From positions 558,001-622,000 of the forward strand of contig NZ_JANZKX010000002.1 in assembly GCF_027257975.1 (NCBI RefSeq): a DNA stretch of 64,000 nucleotides, in the 5' to 3' direction. Source of the stretch: Pelomonas sp. BJYL3 (GTDB lineage Bacteria > Pseudomonadota > Gammaproteobacteria > Burkholderiales > Burkholderiaceae_C). The notes beneath the pieces are model-generated. The model was not told the origin of the DNA. It worked only from the letters and a program-made list of their open reading frames with translations, and made no database searches. The translations under genes and the position numbers were made by a program. The first letter of the stretch is position 1, and each line of letters starts with the position of its first letter. Below, one piece after another: positions 8,404 through 15,176 of this stretch.

Positions 8404-9440
8404 AGGCCCCCGCGCTCGTCACCGGGGCGACCGGCATCGTGGGCAACCACATCGTGCGGGCCCTGCTCGAGGAGGGGCATCCCGTGCGCGTCCTGGTGCG
8501 CGAGGGCAGCGACCGCCGGGCGCTGGCCGGCTTGGCGGTCCAGGTCTTCGAGGGGGATGTGCTGGACGTCGACTCCGTGCAGCGCGCCGCCACGGGCTGC
8601 GACTGGGTGTTTCATGCCGCCGCCGTGTTTGCCTACACCGGCATGGCGGCCGAGGCGCAGGCCGACCTGGCCGTGCGCGGCACGCGCCACGTGCTCCTGG
8701 CGGCGCAGCGCGCTGGCGTGGGGCGGGTGGTGGTGACCTCGTCTTCGGTGACGCTGGGCTCCAGCACCGTGCCTCTGGTGCTGGACGAGGACGCTGTCTT
8801 CGACGAGCGCGAGCCCTCGGCCTATGTGCAGTCCAAGCTGCGGCAGGAGGAGGCGGCCTTCGAGGCGGGCGTCCGCCTGGGCCTGGAGGTGCTGACGGTC
8901 AACCCGACCCTGGTCATCGGCGCGCACGACCACCGCCTGGGGCCCAGCAACGCCAATCTCGTCAACTACCTCAACGACCCCCTGCGCTGCACCTTCCTCG
9001 GCGGCTGCAATGTGGTGGCTGCGCCAGACATCGGGCAGGCCCACCTCGTCGCGGCCCTGCGGGGCGAGGCGGGCAGGCGCTACGTTGCCGGGAGCGAGAA
9101 CCTGCGCTGGGAGGCGCTGCATGCCCTCGTGTCCGAGCTGACCGGCACCTTCGGGCCCACACTGACGCTGAACCACACGGCCGCCTACCTCGCCGCCGCC
9201 GGCATGGAGGCCGCCGCCCGGCTGGCCGGCCGCGCCCCCCAGGTCACGCGGGACGAAGCACGCATGGCCTGCCGCTTCTACTGGTACCGCCATGAGCGCC
9301 TGGCTGCCCTGGGCTGGCGGCCGCGGCCGGCCCGTAAGGCCCTGGCCGAGGCCCTGGCCTGGGTGCTGGCGCGCGGCCATGTCTCCGATGCCGTCACCGC
9401 GCGGCTGCGCCTGCTGCCCGAAGTGCGGGCCGCCTCATGA
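8400..9440 (+). CDS. NAD-dependent epimerase/dehydratase (extended SDR)
   Basis: 346 residues. An N-terminal Rossmann fold has GATGIVGNHI (GxxGxxG, residues 8-14), DVLDVDS acidic strand end, and catalytic SSS ... YVQSK (YxxxK near residue 142). It resembles the HpnA/dihydroflavonol-reductase-like group of extended SDRs, which act on sugar nucleotides or small carbonyl compounds. It overlaps the DUF362 gene before it and the START-like gene after it by four bases each, so all three are translationally coupled. The substrate is unknown; its partners argue for a role in an unusual small-molecule pathway and not in sugar supply. Confidence 0.88.
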   Translation: MKAPALVTGATGIVGNHIVRALLEEGHPVRVLVREGSDRRALAGLAVQVFEGDVLDVDSVQRAATGCDWVFHAAAVFAYTGMAAEAQADLAVRGTRHVLLAAQRAGVGRVVVTSSSVTLGSSTVPLVLDEDAVFDEREPSAYVQSKLRQEEAAFEAGVRLGLEVLTVNPTLVIGAHDHRLGPSNANLVNYLNDPLRCTFLGGCNVVAAPDIGQAHLVAALRGEAGRRYVAGSENLRWEALHALVSELTGTFGPTLTLNHTAAYLAAAGMEAAARLAGRAPQVTRDEARMACRFYWYRHERLAALGWRPRPARKALAEALAWVLARGHVSDAVTARLRLLPEVRAAS

Positions 9441-9922
9441 AGCTGATGATGGTGCTGATGCAGCCCGCGGGCCCGCTGCAGCAGGGGCTCCTGGAGCGCA
9501 GCTGCGAGCTCGCGCCCGTCCTGCCGCATGTGCAGGCTGCGGAGCTGGTGCGCGACGAGCTCCTGCCCGGCGGCGAGCGCCAGGTCGTGCAGCAATGGCG
9601 GGCGCGGGTCGAGGTGCCGGTGCTGCTGCAGCCACACCTCGATCCGGGGCTGCTCGAATGGACATTGACACTGCGCCAGCCGGCCGGCGGCTCCGTGATC
9701 CGCTTCCACGCGGCCTCGCGGGCGGTGCAGGTGCCGGGCCGCTGCGAAGGGACGCTGCGCTTCTCGCCGGCCGCCGGCGGACGCGGCACTCGCATCGAGA
9801 TGGAGCTCGAATTCCCGCACATGGGTGAGGGCCTGCGGCGCATCTTCGGCGAGCTCGTGGCACGCCACTGGCGGACCCTGCTCGAAGCCGCGGCCGCGCG
9901 GCTCAGTTCGCCAGCAGGCTGA
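9437..9922 (+). CDS. START/SRPBCC-like protein of unknown function
   Basis: 161 residues, no signal peptide. Beta-rich with a long C-terminal helix (GEGLRRIFGELVARHWRTLL), as expected for a helix-grip START-like fold; the central pattern of alternating strands supports this only weakly. Third gene of the DUF362 operon, overlapping the SDR gene by ATGA. START-like proteins often bind hydrophobic ligands or act as cyclases, so it may bind the product of the SDR. Its last 20 bases overlap, tail to tail, a gene on the other strand. Confidence 0.6.
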   Translation: MKLMMVLMQPAGPLQQGLLERSCELAPVLPHVQAAELVRDELLPGGERQVVQQWRARVEVPVLLQPHLDPGLLEWTLTLRQPAGGSVIRFHAASRAVQVPGRCEGTLRFSPAAGGRGTRIEMELEFPHMGEGLRRIFGELVARHWRTLLEAAAARLSSPAG

Positions 9923-10268
9923 CGACCGACCAGGCCAGCGCGGCCATGGCGGCCGCCTCGGCGCGGGCTTCGTGCGTCATGTGCAGGCCCATGGAGAGGA
10001 GGCTGGCGTCCGGGTCGAAGGCGTCATGGTGCAGGCGGCAGCGGCGCTCCTCCAGCACCAGGTGCAGGCAGCTGCCATCGGGCAGACGGCGGCGCCAATG
10101 CTCGGCGCTGGCAGGGGCGCCGGCGCTGGCGCGGTAGCGCCCGCTGGCCTTCAGTGCGGCGGCCTCGCGCCGTGTGACGGGGCGCTCGCCATTGCTGCGC
10201 GGGGCGTGCGCGAGCACGCGGCGCTCGCTGGCACGGTAGTGGGCACGGTCGCTGGCGCGGTCGTTCAC
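9903..10268 (-). CDS. Hypothetical protein co-transcribed with a phasin-like gene
   Basis: 121 residues. The N-terminal half is Arg/Ala-rich (a DNA-binding-like basic composition), followed by RLPDGSCLHLVLEERRCRLHHDAFDP, which reads as a short beta hairpin, and an Ala-rich helix. No known family recognised. It overlaps the stop of the phasin-like gene by four bases (ATGA), the best evidence that it is real. It overlaps the START-like gene by 20 bases at the 3' end. Confidence 0.5.
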   Translation of the reverse strand: MNDRASDRAHYRASERRVLAHAPRSNGERPVTRREAAALKASGRYRASAGAPASAEHWRRRLPDGSCLHLVLEERRCRLHHDAFDPDASLLSMGLHMTHEARAEAAAMAALAWSVVSLLAN

Positions 10269-10654
10269 GCCTTGGCCGCAGCGCGCCTGGTGCGTGGGCG
10301 ATGCGCTGCGGGCGCAGGGCCGGACGCCGCAGCAGGGGGCGATGCGGCCTTCTCGCGGCTGTGGGCCAGGCGGTCGAACTCGTCGTAGTAGCTGGCGCTC
10401 AGGCGCTGAGCCAGGTCGGCATAGGCCTGCGTGCTCTGGCGGCCGAAGTCACTCAGCTTGCGGGCCGTGGCGGAGAGCGTGGCCTTGTTGTCCTGCACTT
10501 CCTGCAAGGTCTCGGCGGCTAGCGACGAGAACCGGGCGGCCTGGTTGATGTAGACCTGCAGGGCCTCCACGCCCGCATTGAGCAGCTTGACCTCCAGCCG
10601 CGCGGCACCGCTCAGTACCTTCTGCAGATCGATGGACGGGGGACGCGTGGCCAT
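10265..10654 (-). CDS. Phasin-like protein
   Basis: 129 residues. Amphipathic helices with Gln/Asp/Leu heptads (SLAAETLQEVQDNKATLSATARKLSDFGRQ... in outline) and a C-terminal Ala/Pro/Lys/Arg tail (RTRRAAAKA) are typical of phasins that coat polyhydroxyalkanoate granules in Burkholderiales. The start has a TAGGAG ribosome site, and a strong sigma-70 promoter lies 30 bases upstream. No PHA synthase is in the window, so the granule link rests on composition alone. It is followed, overlapping, by a small unknown gene. Confidence 0.7.
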   Translation of the reverse strand: MATRPPSIDLQKVLSGAARLEVKLLNAGVEALQVYINQAARFSSLAAETLQEVQDNKATLSATARKLSDFGRQSTQAYADLAQRLSASYYDEFDRLAHSREKAASPPAAASGPAPAAHRPRTRRAAAKA

Positions 10655-10683
10655 GCTGCGCTCCTAGGCAGATAGATGCTGCG

Positions 10684-10712
10684 ACTATAGGATTGCCGCC
10701 GTCGCGCAGCAA
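10684..10712 (-). promoter_or_regulatory. Sigma-70 promoter of the phasin-like operon
   Basis: On the minus strand: TTGCTG, 17-base spacer, TATAGT. The -10 ends 30 bases before the ATG at 10654. Confidence 0.7.
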
Positions 10713-10837
10713 TGACCCCATGGTCGTCCCTGGATCCGACGGGCGGACCGCAGGGGAGTCCGCGGGCAGGCAAGGGGCGTGCCCGCGAGTGCGGTCGCAT
10801 CAGGGGCTGCGCCGGCTCGGCGCCCCGGCCGATGGCC

Positions 10838-12832
10838 TCATGCGGAGGGCAGCGCCTTCGCAGGGGTGGCGTGCCGCACACCGCCGCCCACGGAGTGGCC
10901 CCGGAGCAGGCGCTGCTTGCCGGGCGCCTGCGCCGGCTGTGCCTGCCTGAACTGCGCCAGATGGCGGGCGTAGGGATCCAGCGCATCCTCCGGGCGCCCC
11001 AGCGGCAGCTGCACCACCGCGGCGAAGCGCGCGGGGCCGACCTGGCCCTGCTCGATCAGTTCATCCACCAGCGCCAGCAGGTCCTGGCGATGGGCGCGGA
11101 GCAGGCCCGTGGCACGCACATGCTCGGCCTGGAGCAGGGCCTCGATGGAGGCGTTGCTGCTCTCCACATCGGTGCAGAAGTTCTCTTCGCTGTCGCGGGC
11201 GACATCACAGCGGCCGATGCGCGGGCCGTGGCCCAGGTGGCGCAGCATGCGGGCCGCCGTCTCGGTGGCCTTGCGCAGATCGCTCTCGGCCCCGCTGGAG
11301 CTGAGTTCGGGGCCGAAGACCAGCAGCTCGGCCGCCCGCCCGGCGAGGCTGGTGCAGATGGAGTCCCGCAGATTGCGCCGCGACCAGACCTTGCGCGAGC
11401 TGTAGGCGTTGTAGCCGCCCTCGAAGCTGGCCACGTGGATCTTGATCTCCTGCGGCGCACGACCGAAGAGCAGGGCATGGACCAGGCCATGGCCTGCCTC
11501 GTGCACGGCCAGCAGGGCGCGGAAGTCGGCGTTGTTGCGCTGGCGAAGCCGGGAGATCTCGAAGGGCGCGGCGATGGCCTGGGCGCGCGACGCCCATTGC
11601 GCGCAGAGCTCGCGACCATTGGCACTGAGCCGCACACGGTCGCCCGGCTCGGCGCCTTGCTCGATGGCCCACAGCGCGGCCTTGCTCAGCCCGGCACCCA
11701 GGATGGCATGCAGGGAGGAGAACAGCGGCCGCGTGCCCTGCGCGGGAAAGACGGCGTTGGCATAGACCTGCTCCCGCACGCTGGCGTCCAGCTCGAAGCG
11801 CAGCTGGCAGCGCTGCTCGGCCTCGCGGGCATAGCGGCTGCAGCCTTGCTCGATCAACTGCTCGTAGGCCCGGCGCGAGAGCGAGGGGTAGACCACATGG
11901 TCGTTGCCCAGTCGCGCCACCTGCTCAGGCTTGAAGCGTCTGTTGAGCGCCTGCTTGACGTCGATGACGCTGAGCTGGCCCGTCAGCGCATGGAAGACAT
12001 CGGCATCGCTGTCGCAGTCGTCCACACTGGTGGCGAGGTCCTCGTACATCTCGTCGAGGTTGCCGCAGACGAAGATGAGCAGCCGGCTGTAGTCGGTCTC
12101 CCAGCGCTGCTGGCCGCTTTCGCGGAATGCCTGCAGCCGCTCGTGGATCTGCTCGGGCGTCCAGGCCATGATCTCCAACAGCGGTTCGTCCAGCTTGAGG
12201 TTGCGCTGCAGTTCCTGCGCTTCCCAGCTGCGCAGCTTGAAGCGCAGCCGGGCGGCGCCGTCCTCGGGGCGCTCGGCCCGTTCGGCGTCATAGGCCGCCT
12301 CGGCGATGGAGGACTCGATGTCACCCAGCAGCGAGAGCGCGGGCGGCAGGCGGCCGTCCGACAGCAGGGCCCAGACGTCCTGGTAGCGCTCGACGCGCAA
12401 TTCGCCGCGCTTGCCGTCGATGGTGCGGAAGCGCTGGAACTCGTCGAGGGCCAGGATGCCGGGTTCGCCCTCGCGCACGCCGGACTCGGCCAGCATGCCC
12501 GAGATGCTCTGTGCGCCGCGAAAGCCCGCGCCATTGGAGAACCCGTCCATCTGGACCTCGACGAAGCGGTCGTAGAAGCCCAGCAGCTGCGCCAGCCGGC
12601 GCACGAGCTGCGTCTTGCCGGTGCCGGTGAGGCCCCAGAGGCAGACGATCACGGGGCGCGAGACCAGCTCGGGCATCAGGTACCAGGCCCGCACCGAATC
12701 GATGACGCGGTCGATGATGGCGTCGATGCCGAACAGCTCTCGCTTGAGCTGCGCGGCGATCTCGCGGAGCTGGCCATCCTTTTGGGCCAGCTGTTCGCGC
12801 AACGAGGCGCTGCTTCGTGGGGATTCACTCAT
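10838..12832 (-). CDS. Soluble AAA ATPase fused to M41 (FtsH-type) zinc peptidase
   Basis: 664 residues. AAA module: Walker A GLTGTGKT at 67-74, Walker B ILALDEF at 126-132, sensor-1-like Asn in FVCGNLDE near 258, and Arg pair NRRF near 298. The Walker A context (LFGIDAIIDRVIDSV ... VIVCLWGLTGTGKT) is Clp/torsin-like, not FtsH-like. Peptidase module: HEAGH at 444-448 with the downstream pattern SLAGRAAELLVFG and SGAESDLRKAT, the M41 signature, including the third zinc-ligand Asp near 518. No transmembrane helix, unlike FtsH. Start at 12832 chosen because it overlaps the stop of the small upstream gene. Likely a cytosolic ATP-dependent protease. Both active sites look intact. Confidence 0.85.
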   Translation of the reverse strand: MSESPRSSASLREQLAQKDGQLREIAAQLKRELFGIDAIIDRVIDSVRAWYLMPELVSRPVIVCLWGLTGTGKTQLVRRLAQLLGFYDRFVEVQMDGFSNGAGFRGAQSISGMLAESGVREGEPGILALDEFQRFRTIDGKRGELRVERYQDVWALLSDGRLPPALSLLGDIESSIAEAAYDAERAERPEDGAARLRFKLRSWEAQELQRNLKLDEPLLEIMAWTPEQIHERLQAFRESGQQRWETDYSRLLIFVCGNLDEMYEDLATSVDDCDSDADVFHALTGQLSVIDVKQALNRRFKPEQVARLGNDHVVYPSLSRRAYEQLIEQGCSRYAREAEQRCQLRFELDASVREQVYANAVFPAQGTRPLFSSLHAILGAGLSKAALWAIEQGAEPGDRVRLSANGRELCAQWASRAQAIAAPFEISRLRQRNNADFRALLAVHEAGHGLVHALLFGRAPQEIKIHVASFEGGYNAYSSRKVWSRRNLRDSICTSLAGRAAELLVFGPELSSSGAESDLRKATETAARMLRHLGHGPRIGRCDVARDSEENFCTDVESSNASIEALLQAEHVRATGLLRAHRQDLLALVDELIEQGQVGPARFAAVVQLPLGRPEDALDPYARHLAQFRQAQPAQAPGKQRLLRGHSVGGGVRHATPAKALPSA

Positions 12833-13067
12833 CCCAGTCCTTTCGTCGCAGCAGTGCCTGCAGGGCCACGCGGTCGGCACGGCGCTGGGCGCCGCGGCTC
12901 TGGATGTGCTGGCCCGCGCCGCGCAGGCCGCGCTGGCCCAGTGCGCGCGCCACGGGGTCGCGTGGGCCGTCACTCTGCTCGAGCAGCAGCGACATGGGTT
13001 GTTTCATGCGGCGCAGGGCCTTGACCCGCCCCTCCTGGAGGGCGCGGGAACGGAGTTGTGCACTCAT
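12825..13067 (-). CDS. Small basic protein upstream of the AAA-M41 protease
   Basis: 80 residues, strongly basic and Arg/Gln/Leu-rich, predicted mostly helical, no membrane segment or known motif. The frame runs further upstream, but the ATG at 13067 follows GGAAACC, and the region above it holds a terminator, so this start is preferred. Its stop overlaps the start of the AAA-M41 gene (ATG inside GGATGAGTGA), implying coupled translation and perhaps an adaptor or regulator of the protease. Function unknown. Confidence 0.6.
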   Translation of the reverse strand: MSAQLRSRALQEGRVKALRRMKQPMSLLLEQSDGPRDPVARALGQRGLRGAGQHIQSRGAQRRADRVALQALLRRKDWDE

Positions 13068-13084
13068 GGCGGTTTCCGAAATGC

Positions 13085-13115
13085 AAAAGCCCCGGCTCGA
13101 AGGCGGCGGGGCTTT
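13085..13115 (-). terminator. Intrinsic terminator inside the leader of the AAA-M41 operon
   Basis: On the minus strand: 9-bp stem AAAGCCCCG / CGGGGCTTT closing a 13-base loop, followed by T. It lies just 18 bases before the ATG of the small gene, so it would stop transcripts from upstream unless bypassed. Confidence 0.65.
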
Positions 13116-13151
13116 GGCTGCCGCGCGGTCTGAGGCCGTATCTGGGTTCAG

Positions 13152-13182
13152 ACACGGTTCAGCCGGGGCACGGGAACCGTGT
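13152..13182 (-). other. Hairpin directly after a leader ORF (possible attenuator arm)
   Basis: Perfect 9-bp arms ACACGGTTC / GAACCGTGT with a 13-base loop. The 5' arm begins at the base after the stop codon of the 10-codon ORF at 13183-13215, so a ribosome at that stop would cover it. Confidence 0.5.
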
Positions 13183-13215
13183 TCAGTCGATGGTCGAGAG
13201 GAACAGGGAGGACAT
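13183..13215 (-). CDS. Possible leader peptide (10 residues)
   Basis: ATG to TGA reads MSSLFLSTID. GGAGAT stands 6 bases before the ATG. It is followed immediately by the hairpin at 13152-13182 and then the terminator at 13085-13115, the order found in translational attenuators. No run of one regulatory codon is present, so classical amino-acid attenuation is not supported. Too short to prove by composition. Confidence 0.35.
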   Translation of the reverse strand: MSSLFLSTID

Positions 13216-13271
13216 AGGGGGATCTCCGTCATGCGGGCGCTGTCGTGGGCGCCTTCAGCAATGGGGGCGAA

Positions 13272-13301
13272 TGATGGGGGCATTGCGAGCCGCCGGGCAA
13301 G
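13272..13301 (-). promoter_or_regulatory. Possible sigma-32 (RpoH) promoter
   Basis: On the minus strand: CTTGCCC, 15-base spacer, CCCCATCA. The E. coli consensus is CTTGAAA-N11-16-CCCCATNT. The -10 is close to ideal; the -35 matches at CTTG. It lies about 57 bases upstream of the leader ORF of the AAA-M41 operon. Confidence 0.4.
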
Positions 13302-13532
13302 GGTCATGGGGCGATCGCGTTGCGGGCTGCCAACAGGGCTTTCCGGGCGGGACCCATTGCCGGCGCCCATGTGTGGCGGATTCGCAAGTGATGCCGGCTT
13401 GGGCAGGCGCAAGCTCATCAGCCCCGTGGGTCTGAGGAAGAATGGCACAACGCCTACAGGGAGTGGCCGGCGCGGGATGTCGATCCCGCCCGCACCTCGC
13501 CGCCGGCGATGCAGACGTCACCGGAGGCACGG

Positions 13533-14072
13533 ATGTGGCCAGGCATTGATCTCGACAGCTCGAATTCCGATCCTGGCAATGAATCCGCCCTGCAGGGCAT
13601 TGCGCTGCGCAGGTGCACGCCTGAGGACCTGCCTTTCCTGGAGACGCTCTATGCCTCGACGCGCGAGGCCGAGCTGGCCCGGACCGGATGGCCCGAGGCA
13701 CGTTGCCGCCAGTTTGTCGAGCAGCAGTTTGCCCTGCAGCACAGCTATTACCAGACGCATTTCGCAGAGGCGCAGTTCCTGCTTCTGCACCGGAATGGCC
13801 AGGCCATCGGCCGGCTCTACTGGTGGGAGGGCGCGCACCGGGCGGTGCTGGTGGACGTGATCCTGCTGCCCCAGGAGAGAGGCCGCGGTGTGGGGAGCGC
13901 CTTGCTGCGGCTCCTGGTGGGCCGGGCCGAGTCGCGGGGCCTGGACATCGAGCTCCACGTCGAAACCAACAACCCTGCGCTGCGCCTGTACCGGCGCTTT
14001 GGCTTCGAGACCCTGGGGGACAACGGCATCCACGCCAAGCTACGCCGTTGCTGCCCTCAGGCGACCTGCTGA
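13533..14072 (+). CDS. GNAT family N-acetyltransferase
   Basis: 179 residues. The acetyl-CoA-binding loop is LLPQERGRGVGSALLRLL near residues 113-130 (Q/R-x-x-G-x-G/A), followed by LHVETNNPALRLYRRFGFE, the typical beta5-alpha4 region. I chose the ATG at 13533 because GGAGG precedes it; an ATG at 13509 has no ribosome site. It lies 34 bases upstream of a tail-collar protein gene and is probably co-transcribed. GNAT genes are often found beside such tail-collar (Mdp-like) genes, but the acetyl acceptor is unknown. Confidence 0.88.
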   Translation: MWPGIDLDSSNSDPGNESALQGIALRRCTPEDLPFLETLYASTREAELARTGWPEARCRQFVEQQFALQHSYYQTHFAEAQFLLLHRNGQAIGRLYWWEGAHRAVLVDVILLPQERGRGVGSALLRLLVGRAESRGLDIELHVETNNPALRLYRRFGFETLGDNGIHAKLRRCCPQATC

Positions 14073-14106
14073 AAGACTCATTTTCAACCTGAAGGAGACT
14101 GACATC

Positions 14107-14781
14107 ATGAGTGAACCGTTCCTCGGTGAGATCCGCATGGTCGGATTCAATTTCGCCCCCGTGGGCTGGGCCCCCTGCGATGGCCGCCTGCTGCCAATTG
14201 CACAGAATTCGGCGCTGTTCGCCCTGCTGGGCACCACCTATGGCGGTGACGGTGTCAGCAACTTCGGCCTGCCGGACCTGCGCGGCCGGGCCGCCGTGGG
14301 CATGGGCAACGGGCCCGGTCTCACGCCCATCGTCCAGGGCGAGCGCAGCGGCACCGAGTCCGTCACGCTGACCAACGGGCAGCTGCCCCAGCACACGCAT
14401 CCGGCCTCCTTCGCCGGGCAGGCCAGCGGGGTATCCGGATCGCTGAGCACCTCGGTGAGCGTGGACGTCGCCACCAGCACGGCCAACCCCATGGTGCCGC
14501 CCACCACGGGTGCCACCACCTTCCTGTCGGCTACCACGGGCAAGGTGGGCCTGAACAACGTGGTCTTCAACGGGCTCTACACGGGCACGGCCCCGGACGC
14601 GACCAAGGCACAGCTGGGCGGCATCACCGCGTCGACCAATGCGGGCGCCTTGTCCTCCACAGCCGCAGGGACCGTGACGGTCGGGCCGGCGGGGAGCAGT
14701 CTGCCGGTCCCCCTTCGCAACCCCTACCTGGGCAGCAACTACATCATCGCCCTGGAAGGCATCTTCCCCTCGCGGCCCTGA
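14107..14781 (+). CDS. Phage tail collar domain protein (microcystin-dependent-protein-like)
   Basis: 224 residues. The N-terminal tail-collar domain has the common pattern FLGEIRMVGFNFAPVGWAPC, then GRLLPIAQNSALFALLGTTYGG and FGLPDLRGRAAVGMG. The Gly/Ser/Thr-rich middle is low complexity, and the C-terminus YLGSNYIIALEGIFPSR is the conserved family ending. An AAGGAG ribosome site precedes the ATG. Despite the name, such genes sit in many non-prophage loci; no other phage gene is nearby. Role unknown, probably surface or secreted. Confidence 0.9.
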   Translation: MSEPFLGEIRMVGFNFAPVGWAPCDGRLLPIAQNSALFALLGTTYGGDGVSNFGLPDLRGRAAVGMGNGPGLTPIVQGERSGTESVTLTNGQLPQHTHPASFAGQASGVSGSLSTSVSVDVATSTANPMVPPTTGATTFLSATTGKVGLNNVVFNGLYTGTAPDATKAQLGGITASTNAGALSSTAAGTVTVGPAGSSLPVPLRNPYLGSNYIIALEGIFPSRP

Positions 14782-14889
14782 GTGCCGGCGCCGGATCGCG
14801 CGGCAGGGCAGGCGCCCTGTGTCGAAAAAGACACGCGACCGTCCGGCGCCGATCGGAGCGCGCAAGCCGGCTGCGTAGCCCATCCGGGC

Positions 14890-14926
14890 GAGGCCTGACG
14901 TCCTGCCTGGACGTCAAGAGGGCCTC
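14890..14926. other. Hairpin downstream of the tail-collar gene
   Basis: Arms TGACGTCC (14896-14903) and GGACGTCA (14909-14916) around TGCCT, extendable by AGGCC/GGCCT on the outside with a small bulge. No T-run follows, so it may be a rho-dependent or weak terminator, or a binding site. The rest of the 395-base gap 14782-15176 holds this hairpin, the hairpin at 15070-15107 and no gene I can support. Confidence 0.45.
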
Positions 14927-15069
14927 ATGTGTTGATTACTTCCGGCTGGCGGCACCTTCTGGAGCCCCGGGCGGGGATTCTTCCTGCGCGCCGGACCCGC
15001 GCAGACTGGGGCGGGCGCCTGGCTGGAGAGGAATTGCCAGGCCCCGCTTGATCGGGATCTAGGTAGGAT

Positions 15070-15107
15070 GGCACCGCAAGGCCTGACCCCCCGGGGCCTG
15101 CGGTGCC
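15070..15107 (+). other. Strong hairpin in the 5' leader of the giant surface-protein gene
   Basis: GGCACCGCA-A-GGCC pairs with GGCC-TGCGGTGCC: 13 base pairs with a single bulged A. It ends 69 bases before the start codon. No T-tail, so more likely an mRNA leader structure than a terminator; it could affect stability or translation of the very long transcript. Confidence 0.55.
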
Positions 15108-15176
15108 GACAGTAGTGGAAAAGCCCAGCGCGTCTCCCTTGGAGCCCCGACCTGGACGGACAAGTTGGAGACAGTC

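Noticed and set aside
13183-13215. Amino-acid attenuator of the classical (Trp/His/Leu) type
   Set aside because: The leader peptide has no run of one regulatory codon. Only a general attenuator shape is supported.
14107-14781. Prophage or tailocin remnant
   Set aside because: The tail-collar protein stands alone with a GNAT gene. No structural, lysis or integrase genes are near.
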